Assembly (NCBI GenBank): GCA_013696965.1
Contig: JACCXN010000013.1
Coordinates: 1-8,676 of the forward strand
Origin: Bacteroidota bacterium
GTDB taxonomy: Bacteria > Bacteroidota > Bacteroidia > JACCXN01
DNA length: 8,676 bases
Reading direction: 5' to 3'
Part shown: piece after piece, positions 1 to 5,781 of the stretch
How positions within the stretch are numbered: the first letter of the stretch is position 1
How the letters are laid out: the number at the start of each line of letters is the position of its first letter
Made by a program: the position numbers and the translations under genes
Notes under the pieces: generated by a model
Seen by the model: only the letters and a program-made list of their open reading frames with translations
Told to the model about the DNA's origin: nothing
The model's database searches: none

Positions 1-425
1 ATCTTCGCTTGACTGACAGTTTGAATTTAATTGAAATAAAAAGACTGTTTGAAGAGTATGGCTTTTTAGGATATGACAAAGTTGGCAAAAGTAGCTCTAA
101 GAACTTTTGGCTTCTTGTTCAGCACGCTGACAAAAATCCTGAATTTCAATTAGAAGTATTAAAATCAATGAAACTTGCCGCTGACAGCGCAAACGCTTCT
201 TTGATTGACTTTGCATATTTAATTGACAGAGTAAAAGTTAATACGGGACAACTGCAAATTTTTGGAACACAAATGCAATTAAATGACAATAAAACTTCTT
301 ATGAACCAAAACCACTTCTCGACACAGAAAATGTTAACTTGAAAAGGAAGGAAGTTGGATTAAATACAATAGAAGAATATATTAAAATAATGAATGACCG
401 CTATTATGGAACAATTACAAAATAA
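1..425 (+). CDS. DUF6624 family protein, 5' end outside the window
   Basis: The reading frame is open to the window edge (codons start at base 3) and ends with TAA at 423-425, so this is the C-terminal ~141 residues of a longer protein. A TTG at base 9 could serve as a start, but nothing favours it. The visible part carries the pattern I associate with DUF6624: a tryptophan followed by LLVQHADKNPEFQ, then DFAYLIDRV, a following N-x-G, and a final FGTQ. This family is common in Bacteroidota and its biochemical role is unknown. No membrane segment is visible in the part shown. The gene is followed by a run of nine T (427-435) without a hairpin, and by a decayed gene on the opposite strand. Family assignment is from recalled motif pattern; function is not inferred. 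Confidence 0.75.
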   Translation, partial: LRLTDSLNLIEIKRLFEEYGFLGYDKVGKSSSKNFWLLVQHADKNPEFQLEVLKSMKLAADSANASLIDFAYLIDRVKVNTGQLQIFGTQMQLNDNKTSYEPKPLLDTENVNLKRKEVGLNTIEEYIKIMNDRYYGTITK

Positions 426-433
426 ATTTTTTT

Positions 434-682
434 TTCCCCAGCACTGGTTATTATCTGTAATTCATGTTCAATGAAATTAAAACTTATTTGAAAATGTTTA
501 TCCATGTAAGGTATATCTCCTGTTGTGAGACCAAAAGGATTTACGAATAAGGCAACGTGCCAGGAATGGTTTATCCATGGGAGCTGAGTTAATTTTATTT
601 TACCTGCAATTTACGACCAAAGATGAATAGTCTTATAGGTTTCATTTCCTGTTTCAAAGGATAATTCCGGCCATATTTCCAT
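434..682 (-). pseudogene. DUF5996 family remnant (N-terminal third, in-frame stop)
   Basis: Reading the minus strand from ATG at 682-680 gives MEIWPELSFETGNETYKTIH, then LWS, a TAA stop at 613-611, then IAGKIKLTQLPWINHSWHVA, LFVNPFGLTTGDIPYM and FQISFNFIEHELQIITSAG. This follows the N-terminal DUF5996 pattern closely: WP at the start, LH-W-TQIVGK, NHWWHV, GLTT-IPY and FDF-H-L-I. The stop sits where the family usually has Gln (W-[ST]-Q-I-x-GK), so a CAA to TAA change explains it. Family members are about 300 residues, whereas similarity here ends near residue 82, where the frame runs into the 3' end of the neighbouring plus-strand gene. The piece is therefore both nonsense-mutated and truncated. 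The frame also stays open for about 25 codons upstream of the ATG; I do not recognise that part. Function of intact DUF5996 proteins is unknown. Confidence 0.75.
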
Positions 683-748
683 TTTATTCTTTTTAAAAAA
701 AATTATTTTTCCTTCCTTATCTAAGTTAACTAAACCCTCAGACTTTTT

Positions 749-1035
749 ATATGTATATAATTTGATTTTTAAAGGTCATCCCGATTTATCGGGATAACCA
801 TGTTATATTCATTAGTGTTTGCGCACGTTTGGTGCATGGCTATTTCATATGTATATAATTTGTTTTTTAATAGTCATATGGTATAGCCATGATATATTCA
901 TTAGTGTTTGCGCACGTTTGGTGCATGGCTATTTCATATGTATATAATTTGTTTTTTAATAGTCATCCCGATTTATCGGGATAGCCATGATATATTCATT
1001 AGTGTTTGCGCACGTTTGGTGCATGGCTATTTCAT
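749..1035. repeat. Three-copy tandem repeat (98/89/98 bp) with nested hairpins
   Basis: Units begin at 749, 847 and 936, each starting ATATGTATATAATTTG. Copies 2 and 3 are identical except for one internal block. Copies 1 and 3 contain the perfect palindrome ATCCCGATTTATCGGGAT (copy 1 at 778-795, copy 3 at 965-982). In copy 2 its core CCCGATTTATCGGG is replaced by ATGGT, which accounts for the 9-bp length difference. Each unit also has a larger inverted repeat ATAGCCATG ... CATGGCTAT around a 32-nt loop (copy 3 arms 981-989 and 1022-1030; copy 2 arms 883-891 and 924-932; copy 1 arms 794-802 and 835-843). Copy 1 has one change in the left arm that would still allow a G-U pair in a minus-strand transcript. 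The loop carries GTTTGCGCACGTTTGGTG in all copies. No coding pattern is seen. Confidence 0.9.
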
Positions 1036-1107
1036 ACTATTAAATTTACAATTATTGTTTGTGCAAACTTCTTACACTTTTAATCTTTGATGGATTTTAG
1101 AACAATA

Positions 1108-1206
1108 TTACATTGTTTTCATTTCCTCATTTATTCCAGGCAATGTTTTAACAAATTGCTTCCAACCAAAGTGTGCAATCTCTGGAACTTTTTTTAGCTT
1201 TACAGC
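1108..1206 (-). pseudogene. Possible C-terminal remnant of an unrecognised protein
   Basis: The minus strand reads AVKLKKVPEIAHFG then WKQFVKTLPGINEEMKTM and a TAA at 1110-1108, preceded by an in-frame stop just upstream (1209-1207). The composition, with two aromatic-rich turns and a charged amphipathic tail, looks like real protein rather than AT-rich noise, but the piece is only 33 codons and has no start codon. I do not recognise the family. It lies between the tandem repeat and the start of the DUF5686 gene, on the same strand as the DUF5996 remnant. It could be chance. Confidence 0.3.
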
Positions 1207-1237
1207 TTAAATAACGGAAATCCTTTACTCATCGATA

Positions 1238-3775
1238 ATGCTATCAAGAATTTTTTTGGTTCTGTTTTTAGCTTTAAATGCTTGTTTTTGTTTTGGACAA
1301 ACATCTGTTTCCGGGATAGTGAGAGATAGCCTTACTAAAAAGCCTTTGATAAATGCCCATGTAATAATTGAGGGCACAGACACTGGAGTTTCTACAGATA
1401 ATGAAGGAAAATTTGATTTGATCCTGACTCCATCCTTAAGCAAAATTACAGTCTCATACCTTGGTTATAAAACAGCTTCGAAAACAATAATTCAAAACAA
1501 AAAACAAGAAGTGAATTTTCATTTGGCTCCCTTAACTGAAAACCTCAAGGAAGTAAGCATAAGTGATAGACCGGGAGAAAAATACAGGAACAAGGGCAAT
1601 CCTGCAGTGGATTTAATAAGAAAGGTAATTGACAGGAAAGAGCAAAACAATTACGCTAATTATGAATATTATCAAACCAACAAATACACCAAAACCTACC
1701 TTGCCTTTAGTGAGGTTACAGAAAAGTTCATAAATAAAAAGGAGTTTAAGCACTTTAAATTTATTTTCAATAATGTGGATACGGTTTATTTTAACAATAC
1801 CCCCGTTGTTCCTTTTTTTATCAAAGAACATGCAAGCAATATAAAAAGCAGACTTTCGCCCAGATTTACAAAAGAAGTTATTCAAGGTGAAAAAACTGTA
1901 GATTTTGGCAATTTCATGGATAAGGCTGGAATGGACAAATATTTCTTGTTTTTATATTCAGAAGTTAATATTTATGAGGACAATATATTTTTGCTCTCGA
2001 ATACCTTTATTAGCCCGGTTTCCAATCTGGGCCCTACTTTTTATAAATATTACATCATTGATACAATTTCTGAAAACGGATCCTCATGGGTAAAAATGTC
2101 TTTTGAACCACGCAATAAAACAGATCAACTGTTTTTAGGCGAATTCAATATTGCACTCGATAGCAGCTATGCTATTACCAAAATAGAAATGACTGTGAGC
2201 CGCGATATTAATTTAGGATGGGTAAAGAGCTTGTATATTAATAAGGAATATGCCAAGGATAAAGATGGCATATATTTTCCTTCAAGGGATGAATTTATTG
2301 CTGATTTTGCATATAAAAAAGGATTTGTAGGATTGTTGGGCCATAAGACTTCGCTTTATTCAAATATTGAAATAAATAAACCCATTGATGATGAAATTTT
2401 TAAAGGAGAAAAGATTGAATTATTAGAAAATGCCGGCAAGCAGGATGGAGATTTCTGGAATGAAAACAGGGCTGAAGAATTAAGTGGAGCCGAACAAACT
2501 ATTTATACAAATGTGGATAGCCTTAAAAACAGCAAGGAATTCCAAAGAATGATGAAACTTTTGGCCATGTCCATCAATATACATTATACTGTTGGTGCTA
2601 TTGAGATAGGCCCTTTTAATTCACTTTTCAGCCACCACCCCATAGAGGGTTACAGATTGCGGATTGGGGGAAGAACAACTCCTGAATTCAACAATAAAAT
2701 CAATTTACAGGGATACCTGGCCTATGGTTTTTTTGATGAACGGTTCAAATACAGCATTAGTTCCAAAATATCGCTCGGGAACAATGGTTTTAACCAATTT
2801 CCAATTAAAGCACTCCGAATAAATTACCGGAGCGATATATTAATCCCCGGGCAAGAGTTACAGTTAGTTGACCATGACAATATTTTTTTTTCCGTAAAGA
2901 GGGGCCCAATGGACAAGTGGCTGTTCAGTAAAAATTTCAACGCTGAATATTTAAGTGAATATCACAGTAATTTTTCCTTTGCTATTGGCATAAGAAACTG
3001 GCAACAAAGTCCCCTTGGAACGCTTGCATTTTTCTCTAATGTAGAGGATGATTTTTTAGAACAACCTAGTATTACAACCTCTGAAGTTAGTTTGAAATTC
3101 CGCTGGGCTCCGGGAGAAACCTTTTATGAGAGCAGATTCAATAGAATTAGACTGCCCAATAAAGCCCCTGCATTTACTTTTAAAATTACCAGGGGCATAC
3201 AAGGATTAGCTGGGAGTGGTTACAATTACACCAATCTGAACCTGAATATTATCAAAAGAGTATTTGTATCACAATTTGGTTATTCTGATTTAAGTGTTGA
3301 AGCAGGGAAAATATACGGTCAGGTTCCATTTCCTTTATTGTTTGTTCATTCCTCCAGTCAAACTTATATTTTTGCTGAAAAGTCATACAACATGCTTGAT
3401 TTCTTTGAATTCACAAGCGATCAGTACATACAATTTTTTGGCAATCACACCTTCAATGGCTTTTTTTTAAATAAAATACCTCTGTTCAAAAAGTTGCATT
3501 GGAGAGAAAATTTTGGCTTCAGGGGATTATATGCTTCCATGACTGACCAAAATAACCCTGACATTACTCCAGGCCTGTTAAAACTGCCTACTGATTCCCA
3601 TGGAAACAGCAGTACATTTTCTTTAAAAAATGGTATTCCTTATATGGAGGCTTCAATTGGCATTTCCAATATTTTCCGTGTATTAAGGGTGGATTTAGTA
3701 AAGCGTTTATCCTATAACTACAATCCGGAGGCCTCTGTGTATGGAATTAGGGCTGGATTTAAAGTTGTTTTTTAA
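1238..3775 (+). CDS. DUF5686 / carboxypeptidase-like regulatory domain outer-membrane protein
   Basis: 845 residues, full length for this Bacteroidota family. Residues 1-21 form a signal peptide (MLSRIFLVLFLALNACFCFG, cleavage near Q21), which supports ATG 1238 as the start. Residues ~23-100 are a carboxypeptidase-like regulatory beta-sandwich (SGIVRDSLTKKPLINAHVII, the D-N-E-G-K-F turn, VSYLGYKT), the same plug-like domain found at the front of SusC-type and other surface proteins. A conserved GNPAVDLIRKVIDRK stretch (~120-134) opens the DUF5686 part, followed by a long beta-rich region. The C-terminal half has alternating hydrophobic strands ending GFKVVF; a terminal Phe is usual for outer-membrane beta-barrels. 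I infer an outer-membrane barrel with a periplasmic N-terminal domain; the molecular role is unknown. The gene stands alone, and a decayed desaturase gene begins directly after its stop. Confidence 0.85.
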   Translation: MLSRIFLVLFLALNACFCFGQTSVSGIVRDSLTKKPLINAHVIIEGTDTGVSTDNEGKFDLILTPSLSKITVSYLGYKTASKTIIQNKKQEVNFHLAPLTENLKEVSISDRPGEKYRNKGNPAVDLIRKVIDRKEQNNYANYEYYQTNKYTKTYLAFSEVTEKFINKKEFKHFKFIFNNVDTVYFNNTPVVPFFIKEHASNIKSRLSPRFTKEVIQGEKTVDFGNFMDKAGMDKYFLFLYSEVNIYEDNIFLLSNTFISPVSNLGPTFYKYYIIDTISENGSSWVKMSFEPRNKTDQLFLGEFNIALDSSYAITKIEMTVSRDINLGWVKSLYINKEYAKDKDGIYFPSRDEFIADFAYKKGFVGLLGHKTSLYSNIEINKPIDDEIFKGEKIELLENAGKQDGDFWNENRAEELSGAEQTIYTNVDSLKNSKEFQRMMKLLAMSINIHYTVGAIEIGPFNSLFSHHPIEGYRLRIGGRTTPEFNNKINLQGYLAYGFFDERFKYSISSKISLGNNGFNQFPIKALRINYRSDILIPGQELQLVDHDNIFFSVKRGPMDKWLFSKNFNAEYLSEYHSNFSFAIGIRNWQQSPLGTLAFFSNVEDDFLEQPSITTSEVSLKFRWAPGETFYESRFNRIRLPNKAPAFTFKITRGIQGLAGSGYNYTNLNLNIIKRVFVSQFGYSDLSVEAGKIYGQVPFPLLFVHSSSQTYIFAEKSYNMLDFFEFTSDQYIQFFGNHTFNGFFLNKIPLFKKLHWRENFGFRGLYASMTDQNNPDITPGLLKLPTDSHGNSSTFSLKNGIPYMEASIGISNIFRVLRVDLVKRLSYNYNPEASVYGIRAGFKVVF

Positions 3776-4129
3776 ATTTATGCTGCAGGAATTTCTTATT
3801 TTGTCTTTTACAAATGGAAACATAACAGGTTTTCAAACTATAAAATTCAGTCGCGATTTCCAGGCAGTAAAATGATTTCCAAAGAAATAAAGTATTCCAT
3901 ATATACAGTGCAACAAGTTGGCTTGTTTTTAAATTTCATGAAATAGGCCTTACAAAATTTATTTTGACATAAATGCAATTGGTTACCCCTACTTCTTTTT
4001 AAGCATACTTGGTTTGGTTATAATTAACGATACTTATTTTTATTGGACGCACCGCTTTATGCAATTAAATAAAAAAAACTGTGTGCTTTTCATAAAAAAA
4101 ATCCAAATTACCGAGCCACTGTGAGGAAA
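3776..4129 (+). pseudogene. Sterol desaturase / fatty acid hydroxylase remnant, frameshifted
   Basis: Starting next to the DUF5686 stop, frame 2 reads YAAGISYFVFYKWKHNRFSN, YKIQSRFPG and ISKEIKYS, the usual N-terminal part of a membrane-bound di-iron hydroxylase (PF04116), up to a TAG at 3944-3946. Frame 1 then gives IGLTK (3943-3957). Frame 3, from about 3951, gives KIYFDINAIGYPYFFLSIL and GLVIINDTYFYWTHRFMQ (to 4064). The last stretch is the first histidine box, normally HDTYFYWTHRFMH; here the first His is Asn (4026-4028) and the last is Gln (4062-4064), so two metal ligands are lost. A weak echo of the next box (VLFIKKIQITEP, to ~4125) ends in a stop. Frame changes, missing ligands and loss of the C-terminal half make this a clear pseudogene. 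Intact members hydroxylate or desaturate lipids in the inner membrane. Confidence 0.75.
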
Positions 4130-4156
4130 AAACCTATTCCTTAAGTTTGTTTTGTT

Positions 4157-4270
4157 CTAATCAAACTTTTTTAAATATTTAATCATTTTGCTGTAAAGCA
4201 ATCCTTCGTCAATTGGCTTTGAAATGTAATCATTCATCCCAATGCTTTTGCAATTCTCCACATCAATTAT
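4157..4270 (-). pseudogene. C-terminal fragment of a response-regulator receiver domain
   Basis: On the minus strand a 37-codon stretch reads IIDVENCKSIGMNDYISKPI then DEGLLYSKMIKYLKKFD and TAG at 4159-4157. GMNDYISKPI is the hallmark of the last part of a REC domain: the Lys before Pro is the invariant lysine that contacts the phosphorylated aspartate, and the following helix matches REC alpha-5. An in-frame TAA lies just upstream (4273-4271), and the phospho-acceptor Asp region is absent. It probably came from the end of a hybrid histidine kinase or a stand-alone regulator. It cannot be phosphorylated and is unlikely to be expressed. It sits between the desaturase remnant and the promoter of the next gene. 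Confidence 0.65.
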
Positions 4271-4307
4271 TTAATAAAAACTTTCCAACTACTATTTTGA
4301 TTGAAAA

Positions 4308-4351
4308 TTTGCTGTTTATATTTTATTTCGTTTACTTTGTAATTCAAAGTA
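4308..4351 (+). promoter_or_regulatory. Candidate Bacteroidota promoter overlapped by a 7-5-7 inverted repeat
   Basis: TTTG at 4308-4311 is followed after 20 bp by TTACTTTG at 4332-4339, which differs at one position from the phylum -7 consensus TAnnTTTG; spacing fits the usual -33/-7 arrangement. A perfect inverted repeat TACTTTG-TAATT-CAAAGTA (4333-4351) covers the -7 box and the expected start of transcription, as a repressor operator would. The ATG of the small membrane protein is 45 bp downstream. No experimental support; the operator role is inference. Confidence 0.4.
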
Positions 4352-4395
4352 CTTTTAAACAATAAAAATTAAAGAATAACAAAATCACACCAATT

Positions 4396-4680
4396 ATGAA
4401 AAACAAAAGACTATTCATTATTTTAACAACAGTAGCAATTTTATTGCTTATTCCGTTCATAGCAATGCGGTTCACAGCTGAAGTGAACTGGACTCTATCC
4501 GATTGTGTTGTAATGGGCGCCCTACTACTAGGAACCAGTCTCTTATGTGAGCTTGTACTAAGGAAGGTGGAAAGAATTAAACACCGAATTGCAATCTGTG
4601 GTGTTATTCTGGTGGTGTTCTTCCTTATTTGGGCAGAGCTTGCAGTGGGTCTTTTCGGGACACCTTTTGCCGGATCTTAG
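4396..4680 (+). CDS. Small conserved three-helix membrane protein, function unknown
   Basis: 94 residues with three predicted transmembrane helices at about 6-24, 34-56 and 64-87, joined by short charged loops (MRFTAEVNW after helix 1; RKVERIKHR between helices 2 and 3). Notable residues are the NWTLSD turn leading into helix 2 and the C-terminal WAELAVGLFGTPFAGS. I have the impression that small proteins with this arrangement recur in Bacteroidota as hypothetical proteins, but I cannot name a family or function. The ATG at 4396 is preceded by an AT-rich leader with no strong ribosome binding site, usual in this phylum. It has its own candidate promoter and stands alone, converging on the elongation factor P-like gene. 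Confidence 0.75.
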   Translation: MKNKRLFIILTTVAILLLIPFIAMRFTAEVNWTLSDCVVMGALLLGTSLLCELVLRKVERIKHRIAICGVILVVFFLIWAELAVGLFGTPFAGS

Positions 4681-4689
4681 CAAGTGAAA

Positions 4690-4732
4690 GACATAAATTC
4701 ACAATGAACTGCTATATTTGAATTTATTAGTC
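4690..4732. terminator. Weak hairpin between convergent genes
   Basis: ATAAATTC (4693-4700) pairs with GAATTTAT (4720-4727) across a 19-nt loop, and GAC/GTC (4690-4692, 4730-4732) can extend the stem past a 2-nt bulge. It lies in the 57-bp gap between two convergent genes, where a bidirectional terminator would be expected. The stem is AT-rich and lacks a clear T-run, so the call is weak. Confidence 0.3.
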
Positions 4733-4737
4733 ATCCT

Positions 4738-5286
4738 TTATTTTATGCGTTCAACATACTCGCTGGTATCTATGTTGATTTTTAACTTATCCCCAATGTT
4801 AATAAATATAGGAACCTGTATTTGTATACCACCTTCTACTTCGGCCATCTTTAACAATTTACCTCTTGAATCCTCGGTATAAATAACCTCTAATTCGGTA
4901 TACTTTGGTAAGCTGCCCTGTACGGGTTTATCATTTTCATCAAAACGGATAATAAGAATCATTCCTTCCTGTAAAAAAGCTATTGCATCGCCAAATAATA
5001 TTTTAGGTATGCTTAATTGCTCGAAGTTTTCCTGGTTCATACAAACCAAACTATCGCCTTCCTGATATAGGTATTGCATTTCAATAGCTTCAACTCTAAT
5101 AAAATCTACTTTTTCACCTGAACGAAATCTCAATTCACTTTGCTTTCCTGTTTCAACATTGCGGCATTTAACCGAGTATATCGCATTTCCTTTCCCTGGT
5201 GTGATGTGATCATAATCAAGCACAATTAACAATTCGTTGTTGTATCTTAAAAAAGAACCTTTTGAAATATCTGATGTAGTAGCCAT
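4738..5286 (-). CDS. efp: Elongation factor P family protein (divergent)
   Basis: EF-P binds ribosomes stalled at proline-rich stretches and stimulates peptide bond formation. The 182-residue product begins MATTSDISKGSF, as Bacteroidota EF-P proteins begin MATT-D-x-x-G. The domain I tip loop is T29-P-G-K32-G-N-A, with K32 at the position modified in many bacteria. VRVEAIEMQYLYQEGD followed by MNQENFEQL matches the start of domain II. Domain III ends QVPIFINIGDKLKI and SEYVERIK. KMAEVEGGIQIQVPIFINIG satisfies the EF-P signature as I remember it (K-x-[AV]-x4-G-x2-[LIV]-x-VP-x2-[LIV]-x2-G). It is divergent: the usual KPGKG tip is TPGKG, and about five residues are missing before the signature where KGDTATNA-like sequence is normal. 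It also stands apart from any lipid A or translation genes. It may be a second, specialised EF-P copy; the symbol is provisional. Confidence 0.8.
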   Translation of the reverse strand: MATTSDISKGSFLRYNNELLIVLDYDHITPGKGNAIYSVKCRNVETGKQSELRFRSGEKVDFIRVEAIEMQYLYQEGDSLVCMNQENFEQLSIPKILFGDAIAFLQEGMILIIRFDENDKPVQGSLPKYTELEVIYTEDSRGKLLKMAEVEGGIQIQVPIFINIGDKLKINIDTSEYVERIK

Positions 5287-5332
5287 AATATAATTTAATT
5301 GCCTCCGAATATACTACCAACAAATGACATCA

Positions 5333-5340
5333 CAAAATTA
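5333..5340 (-). promoter_or_regulatory. Candidate -7 element for the EF-P gene
   Basis: On the minus strand this reads TAATTTTG, an exact match to the Bacteroidota -7 consensus TAnnTTTG, 47 bp upstream of the ATG. No good TTTG/TTG -33 box is seen at the expected distance. The element overlaps the left arm of an inverted repeat CACAAAAT / ATTTTGTG (5331-5338 and 5351-5358, 12-nt spacer). Confidence 0.35.
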
Positions 5341-5381
5341 AGCATGAAATATTTTGTGGTAGAGAAAGCTTCTTATAGGGC

Positions 5382-5412
5382 AAAATGGAACATTGGCGGA
5401 AAGTTCCATTTT
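5382..5412. other. 10-bp stem hairpin, possible terminator
   Basis: AAAATGGAAC (5382-5391) pairs perfectly with GTTCCATTTT (5403-5412) around an 11-nt loop. A T-run ends the right arm on the plus strand and, by symmetry, the left arm on the minus strand. It lies upstream of the EF-P gene in a gene-free stretch, so there is no clear transcript for it to end. It may be a terminator left from a lost gene or a structured leader. Confidence 0.4.
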
Positions 5413-5633
5413 TAGTAGCCCGGGAATTTTGTGTAACAGTATCATATGCCTGCAACAGTTATGTGGATACTGCTCAATTAATTCTCTCATTAAAACAAAT
5501 CGTATTTTCAATTGTGTTGGCTTAGCAAATGAACAAAACAATATACTAATAAGTGATTTTGGTACATGCTTTTGATAAGTGTTTGATTTTAGATTTCATT
5601 AAAGAAATTAGGCAGTACAACAATTAGAGTAAT
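5413..5633. other. Gene-free spacer with no recognised content
   Basis: Short overlapping reading frames exist on both strands here, but none shows a family motif, a credible start or a protein-like composition. The stretch is AT-rich and separates the EF-P upstream region from the repeat block that precedes the DUF4256 gene. I see nothing else in it. Confidence 0.5.
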
Positions 5634-5716
5634 CAGGATAAAACAAAAAGTGTAAATTTGAGGCAGGATTAAATACAAAGTGTAAACTAATTTCAGGACA
5701 AAACAAAACGTTCTCC
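5634..5716. repeat. 30-bp-period imperfect repeats, resembling an IS21-type transposon end
   Basis: CAGGA followed by an A-rich stretch starts at 5634, 5664 and 5694, exactly 30 bp apart. Copies 1 and 2 agree at 20 of the first 23 positions, including the shared AAAGTGTAAA; copy 3 agrees with copy 1 at 16 of 18. TGTAAA recurs at 5651 and 5681. Multiply repeated end sequences beginning TGT and containing CAGGA-x2-AAA are typical of IS21-family elements, as far as I recall. No transposase gene (istA/istB) lies on either side, so this would be an orphan end. The block also contains TAAATTTG (5653-5660), an exact match to the phylum -7 box, so it could supply a promoter to the DUF4256 gene. Confidence 0.45.
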
Positions 5717-5718
5717 CC

Positions 5719-5730
5719 GCCTTATAAGGC
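5719..5730. promoter_or_regulatory. Perfect 12-bp palindrome upstream of the DUF4256 gene
   Basis: GCCTTATAAGGC is fully self-complementary and is a GC-capped island in AT-rich sequence. It lies 51 bp before the ATG, directly after the 30-bp repeats. It could be an operator or part of the decayed mobile element; nothing in the sequence decides. Confidence 0.3.
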
Positions 5731-5781
5731 ACAAATTAATTGCAAGACAGCGTAAGCAAATCGAATTAACACATTATCACA

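Noticed and set aside
749-1035. CRISPR array or integron attC array
   Set aside because: The units are adjacent long repeats without unique spacers of constant size, and I cannot place paired attC core sites; there are no cas or integrase genes.
908-1090. 60-codon plus-strand reading frame
   Set aside because: It lies largely within the tandem repeat and its peptide is a translation of repeat units; no family pattern or conserved start.
1225-1885. Minus-strand reading frames inside the DUF5686 gene
   Set aside because: They are antisense to a well-supported full-length gene and show no family pattern.
5338-5575. Overlapping short reading frames on both strands (67 and 60 codons)
   Set aside because: Neither has a recognisable motif, a credible start context or protein-like composition, and they span the hairpin at 5382-5412.
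5634-5716. CRISPR-like 30-bp periodicity
   Set aside because: The whole 30-bp period is repeat with no repeat/spacer alternation, and there are only three copies.
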